A stretch of 64,000 nucleotides of DNA from positions 257,567 to 321,566 of the forward strand of contig OZ037931.1 of NCBI GenBank assembly GCA_964035575.1, in the 5' to 3' direction. This DNA comes from Rhynchopus sp. YZ270_cl-10 (lineage: Eukaryota; Euglenozoa; Diplonemea; Diplonemida; Diplonemidae). The notes under the pieces were generated by a model that was not told the DNA's origin, made no database searches, and was given only the letters and a program-made list of their open reading frames with translations. This document shows, piece by piece, positions 31,901 to 42,124 of the stretch; the first letter of the stretch is position 1; each line of letters opens with the position of its first letter. The translations under genes were made by a program, and so were the position numbers.

Positions 31901-32053
31901 AGTCTAATTATGCTCTAACTGCACTCTAATTATAGTCTAATTGAAGAAAAGCGACTCTAATTATACTCTAACTGGACTCTAACTGACTTGGCCCAAAATC
32001 CCAGACTCTAATTATACCCTAATACTCTAATTAGAGCGCTATGTATAAAGCTT
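28914..32053. mobile_element. TIR element with ACTCTAATTAGAGT subterminal repeats
   Basis: Both ends carry the identical 20-bp terminus AAGCTTTATACATAGCGCTC in inverted orientation. This is followed by about 120-150 bp packed with ACTCTAATTAGAGT-like words (28930-29045 and 31893-32035), with one further small cluster at 30082-30105. Dense subterminal motifs of this kind commonly bind a transposase. The 3.1-kb interior encodes no recognisable protein and holds a nested inverted-repeat element and several palindromes (for example 30921-31007 and 31752-31865). No target duplication was evident. Confidence 0.8.
30278..31204. mobile_element. Nested inverted-repeat element with G/C runs
   Basis: The terminus ATCAGTCCTATTCGTGGTCA followed by TTTACC and a long C-run is inverted at 31178-31204. 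GTAAATTACCATGTTAT occurs at about 30399 and 31111. The interior contains a strong palindrome, CGCCAGGTGGTGTTTTG ... CAAAACACCACCTGGCG (about 30921-31007), and another around 31040-31080 (CTGGTACTTTACCCC ... GGGGTAAAGTACCAG). It has no coding capacity. Confidence 0.75.
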
Positions 32054-32414
32054 GCTTGTTTTCTTTGAGTACTCAATTAACCACAACAACCGTACTTCAG
32101 TTTAACACATTTTTTCACCTTTTTGTTTTCCCGGCTTTGAGCGCACAAACAAAAGACCCGATCTTTTTTTTGACCCCAAAAAGCTCAGACCGGGTCAAAC
32201 CGGGTCTTTTTTGAAAATCCCAAATCTATCTCCATCTCTGCATATTACTGTTGCAAAAAAAAAAAAAAAGGTGTCATAGTCAGCAGGCTTTGCGCTAACT
32301 TCTGTCCTTTGTCCCGGGATTTTTGGATATTTTTGTGGTGCGTTTTTTTTTTGCAAACCGGGGTTTCCTTAAGAAAACCAGAGAATCTCATATTTCATAG
32401 TAAGGGTACTTTAG

Positions 32415-34460
32415 AGTGTTTTCACACACACATGTGACCCCACCGTGGAGAGCAATCGGCTCGCGCGATCAAAAGAAAGCAGAGAAGAGGGAACAGAAAA
32501 AAAGAAAAAAGTTGGGTACCGTGCGCCTGCGGCGCTACCTGTTCCTACCCTCCTTTATGTTTAAACACGATGTACTTATGTACAGTTCATTTTATTTTGA
32601 GTACGGCACCACATCCCCCCTGAGGATGATCCCCCCTCCCTCACGGATAAAGATTGATTAGGACGCCATGGGGCACACCCCCTCCGAGGCCATAACCGTC
32701 CTGGGTTTTCTCACTCTTCTCTGTGGTCACTGAAACCCCACCGCCATCACTACGTTACCGATAGCTTCTTCAGTACGTTGGGTTTTCAGACCTGAAAATA
32801 ACCCTTGTTTACGAGTATGGGCTCATGTTTTGTCAAATTTTAAGTCGCTGCATTTTTGTCCATTTTTCCGTACATCCCCCACCACAATCCGGGATTGGTT
32901 CGGAAATGCAACAAAACGACCTCTTGGCGGGAAAAAGCCACAGGAAATTTACGCACTTTTTGCAAACAGGGGGTTCCTTACTAAAACCAGAGGAATCTCA
33001 TCGTTCAGAGTAAGAGTACTTTAGAGTGTTTTTGCGCACACATGTGACCCCACCGTGGAGAGCAATCGGCTCGTGCAATCAAAAGAAAGCAGAAAAAAGG
33101 GGAAAATAAAACGAAAAAAGTTGGGTACCGTGCGCCTGCGGCACTACCTGTTCCCAGTCAAAACACCACAATTTCATCTGAATTTGGGTTTTCAGACCTG
33201 AAAATGCCCCTTGTTTAAGAGTATGGGTTCATATTTTGTCCATTTTCCCGAATATGCCCCACCACAACGCGGGATTGGCTCGGAAATGCCACAAAACACT
33301 GTTTTTTCACCCCCTGACGCACAACTATTTGAGGTGCGTTTTTTTGGTCCCGAAACACGATTTTTCAGATTTTTTTCCAAAAGTTAGCGCGAAGCCTGCA
33401 TAGTCAGCCAGGGCTCGCGCTAAAGTCCATCCTTCATCCCGGGATTTTTGGGGGTTTTGGTAGGAACGTTTTTTTTTTTTGCAGTACGGGGATTTCATTA
33501 AGAAACCAGAAGTTCTAATATTGTTGAGTAAGACCACCACATAGTGGACTTGCATATACATGTGACCCCGCCGTGGAACGCAATTGGCTCGGAAAGTCAA
33601 AAAAAAGAGGAGAAAAAAGAAAAGAGAAAAAAAAAAAAGTTGGTTACCGTGCGCCTGCGGCGCTGCCTGTTCCCTTCCAGTTTCTACAGGCAAACACTTG
33701 CCCCCTTTACCTTACACTGACGGGTTTTGACCAAAACCAAGAACTTGTCCATTTCGGCAAATTGACCCCACCACAGAACGGACGGATTCCGGAAATGCAA
33801 ATGCCGGTGTTTTCGCGCATTTTCATGTTGCAAGACGTCAGGATCAGGGAGAGAAAATCTGGTTGTGGGATTTACCTTGGCCCTCTTTACCCACATGGAT
33901 TTTGACCAAAACCAAAAAATTGGCCATTTCGGCAAAGTGACCCCACCACAGTGCGGACGGATTCCGGAAATTCCAATCGCGGTATGTTTTGGGGCTGAAA
34001 ACCCACTGATTTTCAGGAGAAAAAATTGCTTCCAAATCTCGGAATTTTCCGAATTTTCCTGAAAATGACCCTTGTTTACGAGTATGGGTTCACATTTTGT
34101 GAAAATTTAAGTCACTAAAACTTTGTCCATTTTTCCGTATATACCCCACCACAAGCCGGGATTGGCCCGGAAATGCCACAAAACGGGGTTTCCGGGCCTC
34201 CCCAGCTAACCTTTTCTAGGAACGTTTTTTCGTACCCGAAATCCATTTCCCCCCCATTTTTTCCCATAATTAGCGCGACCACTGTAGTCAGCCAGGGGTC
34301 GCGACGGATTGCTACCGGCTACCGTAGATTTTTGGCGATTTTGCTCGGTACGTTTTTTTTTTTGCAAACCGGGGTTTCCTGGGGGGGGCCAACAATGACT
34401 ACAGACCCGAATTCTCCCACCTGGTGGGATTACTCGGCGATTGTCGACACAACAAAAAGT
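32415..34460 (+). repeat. Diverged ~600-bp tandem repeats
   Basis: The block ACATGTGACCCCACCGTGGA ... AAAAAAGTTGGGTACCGTGCGCC recurs at about 32430, 33042 and 33560. CCCCACCACA plus GGGATTGG or GGACGGATT, then CGGAAATGC, recurs at about 32878, 33256, 33768, 33944 and 34146. Units also carry one half of the GCGTACCGTG motif. No coding sequence is apparent. Confidence 0.6.
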
Positions 34461-34512
34461 CACCGGGGCTTGGCTGTGTTAGACACTTTTGAGCTGCAGG
34501 TGCCTTCAGTCC

Positions 34513-34803
34513 TGTTCTGATCGCATTTGTGTATTTTAGTTGTTGAGTCTCACAAGCTTCGCATCACTCATAAACACCGTGCAGTCAGACCTGTTCTGAT
34601 TGCATGTGTGTATTTCAGTTGTGGAGTCTCACAAGCTTCACATCACCCATAAACACTGTGCAGTCAGACCTGTTCTGATTGCATGTGTGTATTTTAGTTG
34701 TTGAGTCTCACAAGCTTCGCATCACCCATAAACACCGTGCAGTCAGACCTGTTCTGATTGCATGTGTGTATTTCAGTTGTGGAGTCTCACAAGCTTCACA
34801 TCT
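34513..34803 (+). repeat. 79-bp satellite, array 1 (about 3.7 copies)
   Basis: The monomer core is GTGCAGTCAGACCTGTTCTG, then CATGTGTGTA, TAGTTGTGGAGTCTCACAAG, and CTTCRCATCACCCATAAACA. The array is entered through the segment ATTCTCCCACCTGGTGGG ... GGCTTGGCTGTGTTAGACAC (34411-34490), also found at 50839-50925. It lies about 750 bp upstream of the exonuclease-helicase gene. Confidence 0.9.
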
Positions 34804-34996
34804 CTTTTTACTTTTTCTTTTGCCCTTTATTTTTTGTTGTTGTCCTCCATGTGCACAACATCGGTGCCAAACTGTAAGCTTTTTCATTTCTAACATAACA
34901 ACAAAAAAAGGGCAGTGTTTCCCCCTGTTTTCTCCCTATAACTACACTTTTTGATTCATGTTCACAAGGCCCTCTTCCGCTTATCCTTCGGGAGGA
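34804..34996 (+). promoter_or_regulatory. Post-satellite module, copy 1
   Basis: After each satellite array comes the same stretch: TGCCCTTTATTTTTTGTTG, GTCCTCCATGTGCACAACA, GGTGCCAAACTGTAAGC, TTTCATTT, GGCAGT, and CCTCTTCCGCTTATCCTTCG. Copies follow at 41190-41385, 47430-47562 (interrupted by an element, resumed at 48400) and 51712-51903. Its constant place 5' of genes suggests a promoter or a chromatin boundary; this is inference. Confidence 0.55.
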
Positions 34997-35301
34997 TGGG
35001 GATCCCTGTAATCTCACAACACCATCAACTGCGCTACTGGAGAATTTATCCACACCCCCGCTTCCACATCACGCGGTAAGATCGTACCTGGGACAGTCGG
35101 ATGTGCTGCGTTGGTACCTGTTCTCTTATGTGCTCCCGGATTGGCTTCCACTATACCACACAGAGGAGTGGGAAGAGTGCCCCAGCTGGAACCTACATCA
35201 GCAGGCCTGACTTCATCTGACTGATGAGAGGAAGCGGGCGGAGGGCAGACCAGATGTCAAGCAGGAATGGATTGTAGGGACAGCATGGTTGGGTGCACTC
35301 C

Positions 35302-35555
35302 GGTTCACTAGTGGCGCACCAAGGTACACTTGCCACGAGAGGGTTTTGTATTTGAAGTGAACCTCCACCTGCAACACAAGCAGTGGTAACGGCATCATCC
35401 GCACAACCGTCTCTGCGACGAAGAGACAGCCAACACTTCAAACCCAGCGTGTTCCCGCACGACTCCACCTGTGCCTTGGACGAGAGGTGCGTCTCCCTGC
35501 CCCATGCCCTCCCAACACAAACCCTCTTCCCAACAGATACCTGACACAACAAACA
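35302..35555 (+). promoter_or_regulatory. Helicase 5' leader, copy 2
   Basis: The second copy of the leader at 21848-22105 differs by a few substitutions and short indels. It ends in CCCTCTTCCCAACAG and then the AACAAACA that precedes the ATG. Confidence 0.75.
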
Positions 35556-38500
35556 ATGTCCACCCGTGCGCCAGTGTACTGCACACTGGATTGGCAGCTT
35601 GAGGATGCCATGGACAATATATGGAATTCACACTCGATTGCTGTGGACTTGGAGGGCGACAACCTGGGCAGGTCTGGGAAAATATCCTTGGTGCAGATTG
35701 CGTGTGATGCGGGCACCTACATCCTCGATGCAGTGACGCTGGGTAGTGCCCTCCAAAACGAGATGCGCGATCTGTTCAAAGGGCGGCGCACCAAAAAGCT
35801 TATGTTTGACTGCAGAGCCGACTGCGACGCAATGTACCACCTTTGGGGTGTGCGCACCTTCAACAACATTGGTGACCTGCAGCTTCTCGAGGTCATGACC
35901 CGTGACGAGCCTGCTGGAAGAGACACGGTCACGAGGGTGTTGTCGTTGAAGGCGTGCATGGAGAAGTTCCTTGGTGTGGACACTGACACACAAGACGTGG
36001 TCTCGAAGAGAATGAAGTCTGAAGGCAGCGCCTTTTGGATGCAACGTCCGCTGAGCGAAGAGCTCTTGACGTACGCTGCTGAGGATGTGGAGCTGCTGCA
36101 CATGCTGGAGGCAAAGCTGCTGCATCGCCCCAATAGATGTACAAAGGAGAATTACCGCGCTGCGTCTGAGAGGTACGCTCGCACGAAGGTCGACGTTGCC
36201 TCTGCTGCACTGTTGAATGGATGCTACTTCAACCACAACATGCTGCCCTTGTGTGTCATTGAGCCTGCAGGTCCCTCGCAGAAGAAGTGTCGTGGCTGCA
36301 AGAGAGAGGTGATCCAAAAACGCGACAGAAGCAGAAGGCCCTTTTGCGCTGTGTGTAGGGAGTCCAACAGACAAAGAGGTACCACACAAAGCCCCGCTGG
36401 TGCAGCCCTTCGGAAGGTGCAGATGTGCAGGCGCGGCGACAGCTGCAGACGGAGGATGTGGGGTGACTGCTGGTTTGCACACACACAGGAAGAGAGGCGC
36501 TGTGAGGAGTTTGCGAGACACGGCACCTGTAGCAACGACTCCTGCACACTGAAGCACACTGCCTCGGATGCCACCGGAAACGTGACAAGGAAGGATCAAC
36601 AAAACATCAAGTACGAAGACGAGGGTGAGAGGCCAAGTTTTGCACCAATGGATTACAAGATCGACCTACCCTTGATGCGCAAGGTTGTGCCATGGTATCT
36701 GCTGAAAAATGTCGCAGCGTCGTCAGAACAGGCAAAACAGAAGAAAGGGTGGTACGGGGCGAACTACCTCAAGGAACGTTACCAGTCTGAAAAGCTGGGG
36801 AGCCTGCCGGGAACACTCACCCGTAAAGGTGCGTTGAAGGAGGAAACGACGGCACGCAAGTTCTTCAGAGACTTGCTGATTGTAGAAACAGTACAAAACA
36901 TCAGCGACGTGCGTGCGTACGACATCCACAATGCTGACATCAAACGTGCAGATCCTCCAAACAGTTCATACTTCCGCATTGACTGCAAAGGACTGGCCGA
37001 GAAGCGTCCCAGTGTCCTGCGTGGTGACGGGGTGCGTGTTCGTGACAACACCACGAAGCTGTGGCATATGGGTTACGTGTACTTTGTCAACCTTGATCAT
37101 GTAATCGTCTCGTTTGGCAACAAGTTCCCATCCCACGGGAGAACAACCTTCTTGGTGATGTTCAGCATGCCTGAGACTAACTGGCGCAAGCAGTTCCTTG
37201 CACTGGAGGAGGCACCGCTGCTGACAGCAGGCTACGTCAAGAAGCACTTCGCAGACTGCGGCAACCGTGACATGGACATGGACCGGTACTACACCTCGAA
37301 GAGTTTGTTAAGGATGAACGCAGAGCAGAGAGAGTGCATAAACAGGATTCTGCACCCGCCACCACTGGGGAAGCATCATCTGGTGCTGCTGCACGGCCCA
37401 CCAGGGACAGGCAAGACCACGACGCTTGCCGCAGCTATCGAGCTGCTGTTGGGTAGTGGCGTCGTCTCCCATGATCGCAGAGTGTACAAACGGCCACGCA
37501 TCTTGGTGGCCACGCCAAGTAACGAAGCAGCGAACCTTCTGTTCGAGCGTCTCGTGGAGTCTGGGGCTGTGACGTCGACAAGCAAACACATTCGCTTACT
37601 GGCAGAGTCGTACGATAAGCTGGTTTGCCCGAACAGTGTTCAGGACTACACGAAGAAGGCGTCAAACATGAGTGTCGCTGCTTTTCAAGATGCGGAGCTC
37701 ATTGTGAGCACACTTATGGTGACGGGGACGATGTACACGCTGGGCCTTGAGAAGGGGTGCTTCACACACATTGCAGTTGACGAAGCCGGACAGGCGACAG
37801 AAACAGAGATTCTTGTGCCTCTGCAGTTTCTGAAGGGTCCCTTCATGGAAGGGCAGGGCACGTGTGTGACCTTTGCAGGTGACCACAAGCAGCTGGGCCC
37901 TGTGCTGAGGTCGATGCCGAGTCAGATTCTTGGGTTTGGTATCTCAGTCCTTGAGAGGCTGATGCAGTCGTGCAGATCAAGCTCTGTGCAGCTGCTGGAC
38001 AGCTACCGTGCACACCCCAGCATCATGGCTGTGTACAACGAGCTCACATACAACAAGACACTGCGTGCAAAGGCGAACGCAGAACAGTGCAGTATCCTGC
38101 GTGGCACAGGTGTCTTCGGCACATCCTCACAGTACCACCCACTGCAGTTCCACCATGTGGAGGGAGGTGAGGCACGTGAAGAGGACTCCCCTTCGTGGAA
38201 GAACGAGGCTGAAGCTTTCAAGGTTGTGGAGTTGGTGGAGAAACTGATGCTGACAAGGACACTCAACTTCGAGGACATTGTTGTCCTTACGCCTTACTTG
38301 AAACAGTGCAGCATCATCCGCAACAAACTGCACTTCAAGTTTGAGGAGGGTAGCTACCCCTTCATCAAGCCCCCCTACTACAAAAGGAAGCTAATGCCTG
38401 TCCGTGTGTGCTCTGTGGAGTCCTTCCAGGGTCGCGAGGCAAAGGTTGTGATCTTGTCTTGTGTGCGTTCTCAGGAGGCGTCTGAGGTGCCACACGACCA

Positions 38501-38840
38501 CCGCCAGAGTATTGGGTTCCTGCGTCAGCCGCAACGACTGAACGTGGCGATCAGCCGCCCGATTGCTGGGTTGTTTGTGGTGGGCAACATCGGGACGCTG
38601 ATGTCTGACCCGCATTGGGAGCATTTGATTGAGATCTTCCACTACAGGTTCGGTGCCTTGGTTGACAGGTGGGGAAACAAGGTTGATGAAGCGCGGTTCA
38701 ACGGGATCAAGATAAAGTACGCCACACAGACAGAAGAGCTGAAGAAGCATGCGAAGAGTTGGACTGTTGCCGAGGAGATTCAGGGCGAGGAGTACACAGC
38801 AATGCCGCCCATGGACACAGACTGGAACCGTGTCGAGTAA
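35556..38840 (+). CDS. EXD1-like exonuclease / zinc finger / MOV10-like helicase fusion
   Basis: A 1094-residue intronless protein. Residues about 25-195 form a DEDDy 3'-5' exonuclease (RNase D/EXD1 type): D31-x-E33 in VDLEG, FDCRADCDAMYHLWGV at 84-99, and YAAED (Y173, D177). A four-Cys ribbon (CRGC ... CAVC, about 245-267) and two CCCH fingers (CRRGDSC ... CWFAH and CEEFARHGTC ... CTLKH, about 291-335) follow. The C-terminal half is an SF1 helicase of the MOV10/SDE3 type: MNAEQRECI, GPPGTGKTTT (about 613), VDEAGQAT (D742), AGDHKQLGP, LDSYRAHPSI, VESFQGREAKVVI and LNVAISRP. In animals EXD1 and MOV10L1 act separately in piRNA biology, and SDE3 and MOV10 act in RNA silencing. A single chain with RNA-binding fingers suggests an RNA decay or silencing enzyme; the substrate is inferred. 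Confidence 0.92.
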   Translation: MSTRAPVYCTLDWQLEDAMDNIWNSHSIAVDLEGDNLGRSGKISLVQIACDAGTYILDAVTLGSALQNEMRDLFKGRRTKKLMFDCRADCDAMYHLWGVRTFNNIGDLQLLEVMTRDEPAGRDTVTRVLSLKACMEKFLGVDTDTQDVVSKRMKSEGSAFWMQRPLSEELLTYAAEDVELLHMLEAKLLHRPNRCTKENYRAASERYARTKVDVASAALLNGCYFNHNMLPLCVIEPAGPSQKKCRGCKREVIQKRDRSRRPFCAVCRESNRQRGTTQSPAGAALRKVQMCRRGDSCRRRMWGDCWFAHTQEERRCEEFARHGTCSNDSCTLKHTASDATGNVTRKDQQNIKYEDEGERPSFAPMDYKIDLPLMRKVVPWYLLKNVAASSEQAKQKKGWYGANYLKERYQSEKLGSLPGTLTRKGALKEETTARKFFRDLLIVETVQNISDVRAYDIHNADIKRADPPNSSYFRIDCKGLAEKRPSVLRGDGVRVRDNTTKLWHMGYVYFVNLDHVIVSFGNKFPSHGRTTFLVMFSMPETNWRKQFLALEEAPLLTAGYVKKHFADCGNRDMDMDRYYTSKSLLRMNAEQRECINRILHPPPLGKHHLVLLHGPPGTGKTTTLAAAIELLLGSGVVSHDRRVYKRPRILVATPSNEAANLLFERLVESGAVTSTSKHIRLLAESYDKLVCPNSVQDYTKKASNMSVAAFQDAELIVSTLMVTGTMYTLGLEKGCFTHIAVDEAGQATETEILVPLQFLKGPFMEGQGTCVTFAGDHKQLGPVLRSMPSQILGFGISVLERLMQSCRSSSVQLLDSYRAHPSIMAVYNELTYNKTLRAKANAEQCSILRGTGVFGTSSQYHPLQFHHVEGGEAREEDSPSWKNEAEAFKVVELVEKLMLTRTLNFEDIVVLTPYLKQCSIIRNKLHFKFEEGSYPFIKPPYYKRKLMPVRVCSVESFQGREAKVVILSCVRSQEASEVPHDHRQSIGFLRQPQRLNVAISRPIAGLFVVGNIGTLMSDPHWEHLIEIFHYRFGALVDRWGNKVDEARFNGIKIKYATQTEELKKHAKSWTVAEEIQGEEYTAMPPMDTDWNRVE

Positions 38841-39037
38841 TCCCAGTTTGTGAAGCAATTGTTTGCCTTGAAACATACTGCACTTTTTTGCTTTTTTTTA
38901 TACCTATAAGCGGTAGCTTCAAGGAGAAATAGTTCCTCCGATACGGCCGTCAATCACGCCCCCTCCAACAGGGTAACTGAGCGATAAACTGAAAAACCCC
39001 TATTCATTTTACTTTACTATACTTTTTTTTTTTGTGT

Positions 39038-39706
39038 TATCAGGGTTTCCGCCAGGATTTGGGGTTTCAGAAATTGGGGTGTACCATGAAAACGACCCCC
39101 AAAAAATTTTTTTCTCCCCGAAAAAGCGGTCGTCGCGCGCTTCGCGCGCGCCTCCCTGGCAGACACAGGTAGAGAGGCGAAGCGTGCGGGGGAAGGGTTG
39201 AAAGGGCAGAAGGGGAGGCGCGAGATACGCTCACTACCGGTTGAGGTAAGGAGTCTTGTGAGAGGGTGATGGTATTTGTTTTTTCATTGCATGGTGCTAC
39301 ACAGTGATTACAGAGGTGCCGTTGCAACATGTAGTAGAAAGTGAATGCACTCGTCGCTTGCACCGAAGCCTCCTTTAAAAAAGAGGCAATACACAGAAGT
39401 GTCAATGATAATATAGCATCATCAAATAGCCAGCAACACAGCGCCGCAGGCGCACGGTACGCTACTTTTCCCCCTAGATTTTACCTCCCTTTTCTTCCAC
39501 TTCTTTTGACACAGCTAGCCAAACGCTCTGCACGGTGGGGTCACATGACCACGGGGGGTCATCTACAACCTCTTAAAACCCCATTTTTCTCGGGGTGTAC
39601 TTTGGTACACCCCGAATCCCTGTAAAAATCCAAAATTTTCCGGGAAAAATATTGGGGTGTACCAAAGTACACCCCGGTACACCTTGGCGGAAACTCTGGT
39701 TATCAA
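39038..39706. mobile_element. Foldback unit, about 670 bp
   Basis: ATCAGGGTTTCCGCCA at the left and TGGCGGAAACTCTGGTTAT at the right are imperfect inverted termini, with GGGGTGTACC words near both ends. A palindrome GGGTGTACTTTGGTACACCC lies near 39593. The unit carries one half of the GCGTACCGTG repeat and a GCGCGC hairpin (39134-39151). It has no gene. Confidence 0.6.
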
Positions 39707-40871
39707 GCATTGACGAATAGAAATGGAAAACGACGGATGGTGCGTGCCCGCTTTAGCGTATTGTTTTTCCACTAACATCACTCACATTCATCAGTGAAAA
39801 ACACAAACCTTTTGCGGTGCGATAAACGAAAAAGTGTTTTCTTTATTTCATTTAACTGTCATATCCTGAAGTCGTTTTCTATTTCTTCTCTTTTTTCTTT
39901 TTTCTTTTAATATGGTTGTGCGTGCACCTATGGAGTAAACGCGTCATTCAGTTTCATCTTTCTTGGGGGTGTTCTGTACGACTATGTTTTTGTTGATGTT
40001 GGCTTTAAGTGAGAGAAAACCGAATGGAGTGGGAACGTAGTGAGAGCGCAGCGGAAACGATACTGGGACTGCAACGAGATTTTTTCACAATGTTTTAATT
40101 CTCCCCCAACAAAATATCACGCGCAGAGAAAACACTCGTTTTTTTTTTTTCCCCCCACACAGCGCGTTCGCTGTTTGTTTTTCTCAACGACATTTTTTGC
40201 GATTCTTTGTATTTTTGGATTTATAGCTCCTGTACGATGGCCACTGACGACGAGCAGTGGTGTATTACGGCACGGGTAAGCGTGAGCTTCTTTTTGCATT
40301 TTGTGGCGCAGTTCACAGGGTACTTTGCATCCCTTTGAGGTGTATGCATTACCAACCCAACCCCTCCCTCCCCTTCCCCCTCTTTTTTTTTTGTATTGCC
40401 AACATCACTTTTTAAAGGGGGTGTGGGATAAATCAATTATCCCCCGTTTTTTCTCTCTTCCCCCCCATTTTATTGTATTTTTATCCCCCACTACCAGGGG
40501 TTCTGGCATTCCTGAAGGTACAACCCTGCGCCTGCATTTAGGATAGAGCGTGTTGTGAGTGTTCTCCGTCTATCCATCCTGCCCCCTTGTTTTTTCCATC
40601 CCCTCTCACAAATGTCATTGATTCCTTTTTCAAATCAATGTGACTAAGCACGAATGGCTCACTTTGTCATTTCTTTTCTTGTCGCCTCATGAAATGAAGG
40701 AAGAAATAGAAACAAAGCATTTTGAACACACTCTGCGGTTCGAGGGGACGAACCGCGCTGCAGAGCCACTCCTCACCACACAGGTCGAGATGTGTGCGTT
40801 TCACCACAACCTCTCCCATGGGTTTTATCATGTGTATGTTAAGTTTCTATTTCTTTTCTTTTACCTCCCGA

Positions 40872-41173
40872 CGCACTGTGCAGTCAGACCTGTTCTGATC
40901 GCATTTGTGTATTTCAGTTGTGGAGTCTCACAAGCTTCACATCACCCATAAACACTGTGCAGTCAGACCTGTTCTGATTGTATGTGTGTATTTTAGTTGT
41001 TGAGTCTGACAAGCTTCACATCACCCATAAACACTGTGCAGTCAGACCTGTTCTGATTGTATGTGTGTATTTTAGTTGTGGAGCTCTCACACTCCACATC
41101 CCACACGTGCACTGTACAGTCAGGCCTGTTCTGACTGCATGTGTGATTTTCAGTTGTGGAGCTCTTACGCTCC
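40872..41173 (+). repeat. 79-bp satellite, array 2 (about 3.8 copies)
   Basis: The same monomer as array 1, with the last copies more diverged (CTCTCACACTCCACATCCC replaces the usual end). It lies about 950 bp upstream of the first family B gene and is followed by the post-satellite module. Confidence 0.85.
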
Positions 41174-42124
41174 ACATCCCCCGCACTCCCCTTTTTGCTT
41201 TTTCCTTTACTTTTTTGTTGTTGTCCTCCATGTGCACAACAACCCGGTGCCAAACTGTAAGCTTTTTCATTTCAAAAATAACAAAAAAAAGGCAGTATTC
41301 CCCTCCTCTTTTCTCTATACAACGACACTTTTTGCTACACTGTTCACAAGGCCTTCTTCCGCTTATCCTTCGGGATCATTTCTTTTCTGCGTATTGCGCA
41401 CCTAACCTACCTCGGTGGGCGATTGTCGGTAGTGAGATACGAAAAGGGAAGTTTATTGTGCACAGCGTGACGCTGGGTGGCAAACCGCGCCCTGCTCGAC
41501 CCCCTTTGGAAGATACACTGAGTGCCACCACCTACAGACACGTCTTCCAGGTTGAGAGCACTCGGCTCGGCAGCCCTCATCCCTCCAAAGAATCCAAGCA
41601 CCACAAGTCCTCGTCCGAGCATCCAAGAGGGAAGTTTTTTGAGTCCACAGAAGCCCACGGACTCTCCGATGAATGCCCAGCCGATGCACCTTCGTTTCCG
41701 CCGGGAGAGGGTGTGAAGCAGAGAAGCCAGTGTTCACCCACCGCCTACGCAAACTTCTTCGCACCAGAGAGCGACCACGACCCCCCGTGAAAATATGAAA
41801 ACACTACCAGGTCACCCTATCATCCAGCGTGGTGTGCGGTCAAAATTATACAGCCTGTGGACACAAAAAGTGCTTTTTACATCCCTCCAATTTCTTCGGC
41901 GCTTCTATGGGGGCTATTTTTTCCTTTTTCGGTAGTAAAAAAAAAAAAGGAATAATAATTTCCCCCAAACCCCCTCTTTACCTCACTTCACACAAGGACA
42001 CATGCGCACAAACAAAAACAGTGGAGATTGCACAACTGTGGCAACACAACCGAGGCAACTACACTACTCCGACAATTTATCAAAAAAAAAAAAAAAAAAC
42101 TTCACCATCTCTTCTCCAACGTCC

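Larger units (their letters stand above)
38841..42124. other. Intergenic stretch before family B gene 1
   Basis: No well-supported gene. Contents: a foldback at 39038-39706, a bipartite-repeat half at 39437, a poorly conserved H1 remnant near 40640, satellite array 2 and its post-satellite module. An open frame at about 41454-41790 has a soluble, Ser/Pro/His-rich translation (ends AYANFFAPESDHDPP) absent from the equivalent places upstream of the other B genes. It could be an exon but has no start codon or splice evidence. Confidence 0.5.

Noticed and set aside
40978-41790. 270-codon open frame
   Set aside because: Its first half is translated satellite and post-satellite module. Only the last ~110 codons look protein-like, without a start codon or splice support.
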